A stretch of 28,412 bases of DNA from Deltaproteobacteria bacterium (GTDB taxonomy: Bacteria > Desulfobacterota > Desulfuromonadia > Geobacterales > Pseudopelobacteraceae): positions 1 to 28,412 of the forward strand of contig JACRCG010000069.1 of the NCBI GenBank assembly GCA_016219145.1, read 5' to 3'. The position numbers and the translations under genes are program-made. The notes beneath the pieces are model-generated. The model made no database searches, was not told the origin of the DNA, and saw only the letters and a program-made list of their open reading frames with translations. Positions 24,382 to 28,412 of the stretch are shown here, in pieces. Positions within the stretch are counted from its first letter, which is position 1; every line of letters begins with the position of its first letter.

Positions 24382-24456
24382 ACATAAACTCTGGGTACAG
24401 GTCAGTAGTGTCCGTTAGCTTTTTGCTTACGTCGCGTAGCGACAGATACGTGGTAG

Positions 24457-24514
24457 CCGGGGAATTTATTCCCCGGAAACTGAAGGCAAATCTCACCTCG
24501 TCACGTACGTGACG
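24457..24514. repeat. REP-like hairpin pair
   Basis: CCGGGGAAT-TT-ATTCCCCGG (24457-24476) and CGTCACGTACGTGACG (24499-24514) are strong perfect dyads 22 bp apart, with a smaller one at 24431-24443. They lie just after the EAL-HDOD gene. No T-run follows, so they look like REP-type elements rather than a standard terminator. Confidence 0.5.
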
Positions 24515-24544
24515 AATGAATAATCCTAAAAACGGCAGTTGAAT

Positions 24545-24692
24545 AACACAAGATACAGAGAACACTGAGAAATCAAAGGGTTACGTCTTAAAACAAGAAA
24601 TCCTTTTCGGTGAACCATAAAACTTGTTGTTTTACATATAACTATTGGATTTTACTCTGTGTTCTCCGTGTCTCCGTGTTTCAAATGCTTTT
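24545..24692. repeat. CACAGAG-type inverted-repeat element, copy C
   Basis: The left arm has ATACAGAGAACACTGAGAAA. The right arm has TACTCTGTGTTCTCCGTGTC followed by TCCGTGTTTCAAATGCTTTT. The core contains CCTTTT-C-GGTGAA, shared with copy A. Its last 18 bases (24675-24692, CGTGTTTCAAATGCTTTT) are identical to 2663-2680, downstream of copy B. Confidence 0.55.
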
Positions 24693-24863
24693 TCCAGGAT
24701 AATTGGTGTTTTCACTCGTGGTATATATCCCACGGCTATCACCAAACGCCCCTACAGGGCTGATGCAAAGACTTAGCCTGCCTGAACGGCTGTTTAATCA
24801 CAGAGCAAAGAATACACGATAGAGCCTCTTCTGATTTAGATTGCCATTTTATCTCTTATTAGT

Positions 24864-24901
24864 ATAATCATGATTATTCAAAATACGTTTATACATAAAC
24901 G
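24864..24901 (+). promoter_or_regulatory. Palindromes upstream of the ATPase gene
   Basis: Perfect palindrome ATAATCATGATTAT (24864-24877) and dyad CGTTTAT-AC-ATAAACG (24886-24901) lie directly before ATG24910. The A/T-rich dyads at promoter distance suggest a repressor site. No regulator gene is adjacent and the assignment is tentative. Confidence 0.4.
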
Positions 24902-24909
24902 GTGACACC

Positions 24910-26298
24910 ATGCAATTCGTCAACAGAAGCGAAGAGCTTGCCTTCCTGAACAAATATTACGATCAGAGCGGTTTTCAATTTATTCCGCTTTACGGCAGAC
25001 GCCGTGTAGGCAAGACCCGCTTGGTACGCGAATTTATCCGTGACAAACGAGCTCTTTACTTTCTTGCCGACAGCGTGACGGAAGGAGAGCAACTGCGCAA
25101 CCTGGGGTGCGAGGTTGGTGAATACTTCGGCGACACCATCCTGGTTGAATCAGGCTTTCGGGACTGGCAGCAGTTCTTCCGCTATCTCAAGGAGAAGGCA
25201 GAGCACGAACGGCTCGTCATGGTTATTGACGAATTCCCCTACCTGGTCAACTCAAACAAGGGGATTTCATCCATCTTTCAGAAGGGGATTGACACTCATC
25301 TGAAGGAGAGCAATCTGTTTCTGATACTGCTCGGATCAAGCATCGGAATGATGGAAGAGGAGGTGCTATTCTACAAAGCACCGCTTTATGGACGGCGCAC
25401 AGCTTCTCTGGAAGTTCGGGAAATGCCGTTCACTGCGCTGGCCGAGTTTTTTCCTGAAGCCGACTTGAAACAACGGTTGGAGATCTACGGTGTTTTCGGT
25501 TCCATACCGGCTTATATTGAGCGCTTTGACGCCAAAGGCAGCATTCAGAACGCCATCACCGACCTTATCCTCGACCGGGGATCATTTCTTCACAATGAAG
25601 TCGAGTTTCTGCTGCGTGAAGAGTTGCGCGAACCACGTAATTATTTTGTTATCCTGCGTGCCATTGCTCAAGGAAAACGGAAAATGTCGGAGATTATCAA
25701 CGACACCGGCTTTGAAAAGAGTCATCTTGCCCGTTATCTGGATATCCTGCGCTCACTCCGTTTCGTGGATAAAGAAATTCCGGTTACAGAGAAATATCCC
25801 GACAAGAGCCGATTTGGACTGTACCGGCTGCATGACCGTTTCTTCTCCTTCTGGTTCAAATATGTCTTCCCGTATCGGAGCAGACTGGAAATCGGCAATA
25901 CCGATTACCTGATCAATAAGATTAACGAAACGTTCGACCAGCATCTCTCTTTTGTGTATGAGGATGTCTGCCGCGAATACTGCCTGGAATTCCTGAATAC
26001 CGGCACAATGACATTTTCAGCAATCGGCAGGTGGTGGCAGAAGAATGAAGAAATTGACCTGGTGGCCCTGGATGAAGAGAGTGAAACCATCTGGTTCGGT
26101 GAATGTAAATGGAGCATAAACCCGGTTGGTGAGGATATCTATCGTAACCTGCAACGCAAGGCACGGCTTGTTGTCTGGGGCAGAGAGTCACGTCGTGAAC
26201 GTTTCATTCTGTTCAGCAGAAGTGGTTTTACCGATGGAATGCGCTCACTGGCTGCTCAGGATGGTCTGCTGCTGGTTGATGGGTGGGATCGCGTGTAA
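24910..26298 (+). CDS. AAA+ ATPase with C-terminal DUF234 nuclease-like domain
   Basis: This 462-residue protein is of the archaeal-type ATPase family common as a stand-alone accessory gene in bacteria and archaea. Walker A is GRRRVGKT (29-36) and Walker B is LVMVIDEF (102-109). A sensor region (ILLGSSIGMM, 139-148) and a helix-turn-helix-like part (about 255-295, MSEIINDTGFEKSHLARYLD) follow. The C-terminal part resembles DUF234 and has a PD-(D/E)XK-like pattern: E381-I-D383, then E398-C-K400. A nuclease activity is plausible but unproved. The ribosome site is weak (GGTGA). Its cellular role is unknown. Confidence 0.85.
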   Translation: MQFVNRSEELAFLNKYYDQSGFQFIPLYGRRRVGKTRLVREFIRDKRALYFLADSVTEGEQLRNLGCEVGEYFGDTILVESGFRDWQQFFRYLKEKAEHERLVMVIDEFPYLVNSNKGISSIFQKGIDTHLKESNLFLILLGSSIGMMEEEVLFYKAPLYGRRTASLEVREMPFTALAEFFPEADLKQRLEIYGVFGSIPAYIERFDAKGSIQNAITDLILDRGSFLHNEVEFLLREELREPRNYFVILRAIAQGKRKMSEIINDTGFEKSHLARYLDILRSLRFVDKEIPVTEKYPDKSRFGLYRLHDRFFSFWFKYVFPYRSRLEIGNTDYLINKINETFDQHLSFVYEDVCREYCLEFLNTGTMTFSAIGRWWQKNEEIDLVALDEESETIWFGECKWSINPVGEDIYRNLQRKARLVVWGRESRRERFILFSRSGFTDGMRSLAAQDGLLLVDGWDRV

Positions 26299-26340
26299 AA
26301 AACGGTTTCTGTTTCAAAACTTAGTAAAAGGGGGCTAACA

Positions 26341-26862
26341 ATGATCAGCGACCGCAAGTACAAATTTTCATGGGATCTGTTGGGAGATATCAAGGCAGGC
26401 AGGCCTAATCTGGGGAATACCACCAGGGTTGAGGTTTACAGGCTGTTGCAGTTTGCTTTTCGGGATGTCATCGAGCAGCATGTAGGCACTTCGACTACAG
26501 ACAAGATTTTCTACGAGGCCGGGGCGCTGGCCGGGAAAGAATTCTACGCTCACATGCTGACTCCCACAACGGACCTGAATGAGTTTGTGCGGCAGCTTCA
26601 GGAAGTACTCAAGGAGTTGGGCATCGGTATATTACGGGTCGAAAAGGCGGATATTGAAAAGGGCGAAATTATTATGACCGTATCCGAAGATCTGGATTGT
26701 TCCGGCCTGCCGGAACTTGACTATGAAATATGCAGTTATGATGAAGGCTTTATTTCCGCATTGCTGGAATGCTTTTCCGGGATCAAATTTGCTGTCAAAG
26801 AGGTTGACTGCTGGTGTACCGGCGATCGCACCTGCCGCTTCAGCGCCAAGGCGGTGTCCTAG
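26341..26862 (+). CDS. V4R-domain protein
   Basis: This 173-residue soluble protein is built around a V4R (4-vinyl reductase) domain, a small-molecule-binding fold also seen in sensors of aromatic-degradation regulators. The hallmark end reads FAVKEVDCWCTGDRTCRFSA (about 150-169), with three cysteines that could bind a metal or ligand. The N-terminal half (GNTTRVEVYRLLQFAFRDVI, FYEAGALAGKEFYAHML) matches family style. A GGGGG-type ribosome site precedes ATG26341. The diguanylate cyclase gene starts 4 bases after its stop, so the two are probably a sensor/output pair made together. Confidence 0.82.
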   Translation: MISDRKYKFSWDLLGDIKAGRPNLGNTTRVEVYRLLQFAFRDVIEQHVGTSTTDKIFYEAGALAGKEFYAHMLTPTTDLNEFVRQLQEVLKELGIGILRVEKADIEKGEIIMTVSEDLDCSGLPELDYEICSYDEGFISALLECFSGIKFAVKEVDCWCTGDRTCRFSAKAVS

Positions 26863-26865
26863 GGT

Positions 26866-27753
26866 ATGGGGCCGACATCAGAAAACAGTCAGGCGCTGCT
26901 TGATGCGGCAGTTATTAATTTGCAGGAGCTGCTAACTGCTCGCTCGGTTTCCTCCGAACCGCCGGAAGAGCTGGCCGCTGTAGACGGATATCAGCAACTG
27001 TATGCCACGTTGATGGAAATTCGGAATTCGATCAAGGGTTTTGCAGCCGGAGATTTAGGGTGCCAGATAACAAAGAAGGGGTTTCTGCCCGGTTCTATCA
27101 AGGCGTTGCAGGCATCGCTGAACCATCTGACCTGGCAGACCAAGATGATTGCATCGGGAGATTTTACCCAGCGGGTAGATTTCATGGGGGATTTCTCCGA
27201 GTCATTTAACAGCATGGTTACACTGCTGGACGAGTCAATGCGGAAACTTGAATCAATGGCCCATACCGATCCTCTCACCGGTTCGAATAATCGCGGTTAT
27301 TTTATGCAGCTTTTGGACGCGGAACTCAATCGCGCCGCACGTTATGGACGTCTGTTCAGCGTGCTGATGCTCGACCTGGATCACTTCAAACAGGTCAATG
27401 ATACACGAGGACATGCCGCCGGCGATGAAGCACTGCGATCATTATGTCATGTTCTTCGAACATCCGGGCTGCGTAAATCTGATTATTTTGGCAGAATAGG
27501 CGGCGAGGAATTTTCTGTTGTATTTCCTGAAACCGACATGCGGACGGCTGCCGCCGCAGCTGAAAGAGTTCGTGAGGATCTTGAGAAATATGCGGTGATT
27601 CATGATGGCCAGGAGTTTTTTATCACCGCCAGTATCGGTATCAGCGAGTACAGAATTGACGACACTCGGGAGACTCTGCTCAGTCGCGCAGACCAGGCGA
27701 TGTATACTGCAAAGGAAAGCGGCAGGAACAGGGTGTGCTTGAGTTCAAAATAG
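26866..27753 (+). CDS. Soluble GGDEF diguanylate cyclase
   Basis: This 295-residue protein has no membrane segment. Residues 50-125 form a HAMP-like two-helix region (KGFAAGDLG, IASGDFTQRVDFMGDFSESF). The GGDEF domain (about 130-293) has TDPLTGSNNR, LDLDHFKQVND and the active-site GGEEF at 212-216. The inhibitory site R203-K-S-D206 lies five residues upstream, so product inhibition by c-di-GMP is expected. It makes c-di-GMP from two GTP. Its start is 4 bases after the V4R gene, suggesting the V4R protein supplies the sensory input. The start codon has a weak ribosome site. Confidence 0.9.
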   Translation: MGPTSENSQALLDAAVINLQELLTARSVSSEPPEELAAVDGYQQLYATLMEIRNSIKGFAAGDLGCQITKKGFLPGSIKALQASLNHLTWQTKMIASGDFTQRVDFMGDFSESFNSMVTLLDESMRKLESMAHTDPLTGSNNRGYFMQLLDAELNRAARYGRLFSVLMLDLDHFKQVNDTRGHAAGDEALRSLCHVLRTSGLRKSDYFGRIGGEEFSVVFPETDMRTAAAAAERVREDLEKYAVIHDGQEFFITASIGISEYRIDDTRETLLSRADQAMYTAKESGRNRVCLSSK

Positions 27754-27839
27754 TCTTGCGGAAACCGGGCGTAATCGTACCGAGGGAGAAAGTGCCAAAC
27801 TTGAGGTTAATTCCAAGAATCCAATAAAAGAGGCCAGCC

Positions 27840-28130
27840 GTGTCAAAAATAACCGTAGTGGCAAAGATCGTGGCAAAGAAGGATTGCATTGAAGCTGTCA
27901 AAGCGGAGCTGCTCAAACTGATTCCCCCGACCAGGAAAGAGAACGGCTGTATTGAATACAATCTGCATCAGGATAACAGTGATCCGGCTGTATTTCTCTT
28001 CGTTGAGACCTGGGAGAGCGCCGCTGCTATTGAAAAGCATATAACTACCGATCATTACAAGGCTTATGCCAAAGCACTGGACGGATTGCTTGAGGAAAAG
28101 GTAGTTAACAAGATGACCCGGATTGCGTAA
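27840..28130 (+). CDS. ABM-family (YgiN-like) putative quinol monooxygenase
   Basis: This 96-residue dimeric ferredoxin-like-fold protein has ITVVAKIVAKKDCIEAVKAE, then ENGCIEYNLHQDNSDPAVFL and FVETWES, the typical pattern of the antibiotic-biosynthesis-monooxygenase/YgiN family. Members are cofactorless monooxygenases or stress proteins; here function is unproved. The start is GTG27840 with AGAGG nearby. A strong terminator follows, so it likely ends its transcript. Confidence 0.85.
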   Translation: MSKITVVAKIVAKKDCIEAVKAELLKLIPPTRKENGCIEYNLHQDNSDPAVFLFVETWESAAAIEKHITTDHYKAYAKALDGLLEEKVVNKMTRIA

Positions 28131-28154
28131 GGCCATGACAGAAATGAAATCCAG

Positions 28155-28180
28155 AGAGCGGCAGCGATGCCGCTCTTTTT
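28155..28180 (+). terminator. Rho-independent terminator after the ABM gene
   Basis: AGAGCGGCA (28155-28163) pairs perfectly with TGCCGCTCT (28168-28176) around a GCGA loop, followed by a T-run (28176-28180). A nine-base stem with a tetraloop is a textbook terminator. Confidence 0.9.
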
Positions 28181-28373
28181 GTTTGTGTGGTAAATGTTAA
28201 ATGGTTTTGTTATAACTTTCCTGAAGAACGGCCCCATGGTCTCATTCATATCCGTCGATTCACCATATATACTTACGACAAGCTGAAGGATCAGCTCAAC
28301 CAGATTGTTTATCTCAAATTTCTCTATTGGCAGGGGAAATATTTGGTACGCCTTAACAGTTGTAGGTTATGAA

Positions 28374-28412
28374 ATGAAAACGGAAAAACATACTCGAAAA
28401 GAAATAATCGAT
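28374..28412 (+). CDS. Possible start of a gene cut by the window edge
   Basis: An ATG at 28374 begins MKTEKHTRKEIID, which runs off the window. This resembles the N-terminus of TetR-type repressors (MKTExxTRxxILDAA), but thirteen residues prove little and no good ribosome site is seen. From the terminator to here (about 190 bp) I see no other gene. Confidence 0.3.
   Translation, partial: MKTEKHTRKEIID

Larger units (their letters stand above)
24382..24909. other. Palindrome-rich intergenic region
   Basis: This 528-bp region has no convincing gene. From left to right it holds GTCGC-GTA-GCGAC (24431-24443), the hairpin CCGGGGAAT-TT-ATTCCCCGG (24457-24476), the perfect 16-bp palindrome CGTCACGTACGTGACG (24499-24514), the third CACAGAG-type element (24545-24692), the perfect 14-bp palindrome ATAATCATGATTAT (24864-24877), and CGTTTATACATAAACG (24886-24901) just before the next start codon. 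The last two are A/T-rich and could be operators of the ATPase gene. Confidence 0.6.

Noticed and set aside
28187..28372. Plus-strand open frame of 61 codons near the right edge
   Set aside because: No ribosome site and no recognisable features; it lies after a strong terminator and may be non-coding.

Overview
The window looks like a chromosomal segment of a Geobacter/Geotalea/Pelobacter-type deltaproteobacterium (Desulfuromonadales). This is inferred from gene content, not from a database search. The pointers are a small diheme c-type lipoprotein, a tungsten-type aldehyde:ferredoxin oxidoreductase (AOR) gene set under a sigma-54 activator, RNase J beside plsC, abundant c-di-GMP and PAS signalling genes, and families of intergenic inverted-repeat elements. 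All genes I accept lie on the + strand.

Region 1 (1-7455), mostly housekeeping: a repeat-containing leader region, a secreted WSC-domain protein, a diheme lipoprotein, an RlmI-like methyltransferase that appears to lack the catalytic cysteine, a short GGQ release-factor-like protein, then plsC, two small membrane proteins and RNase J (rnj) as a likely operon.

Region 2 (7456-18859), the centrepiece: a PAS/AAA+/Fis sigma-54 activator is followed by a 430-bp control region and about 9 kb of co-directional genes. These are a MoaD/ThiS-like protein, a complete Liv-type ABC transporter (substrate-binding protein, two permeases, two ATPases), an iron-type alcohol dehydrogenase, a 4HBT thioesterase, a second MoaD-like protein with a C-terminal Gly-Gly, and a divergent AOR. 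The same dyad (GATGCA-N4-TGCATM) occurs upstream of the activator gene and upstream of the operon, and the control region has a good -24/-12 box (9667-9682). My reading is a substrate-inducible regulon. It would import a small organic acid or amphipathic compound and interconvert its CoA thioester, acid, aldehyde and alcohol forms. The substrate cannot be read from sequence.

Region 3 (18860-24381), signalling: a very large PocR-PAS(x4)-HisKA-HATPase-REC hybrid histidine kinase lies directly behind the AOR gene, preceded by a hairpin plus T-run that resembles an attenuator. A ccdAB-type toxin-antitoxin pair and an EAL-HDOD protein follow.

Region 4 (24382-28412), accessory: a 528-bp intergenic region full of palindromes, an AAA ATPase with a C-terminal DUF234/PD-(D/E)XK-like nuclease part, a V4R protein followed by a soluble diguanylate cyclase, an ABM-type monooxygenase with a strong terminator, and possibly the first codons of another gene at the edge.

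Two dispersed repeat families run through the window. CACAGAG-rich inverted repeats lie near 1-175, 2466-2600 and 24545-24692. C/G-rich hairpin elements lie at 5244-5355, 11400-11485 and 16868-16988; two of these sit inside the AOR operon.
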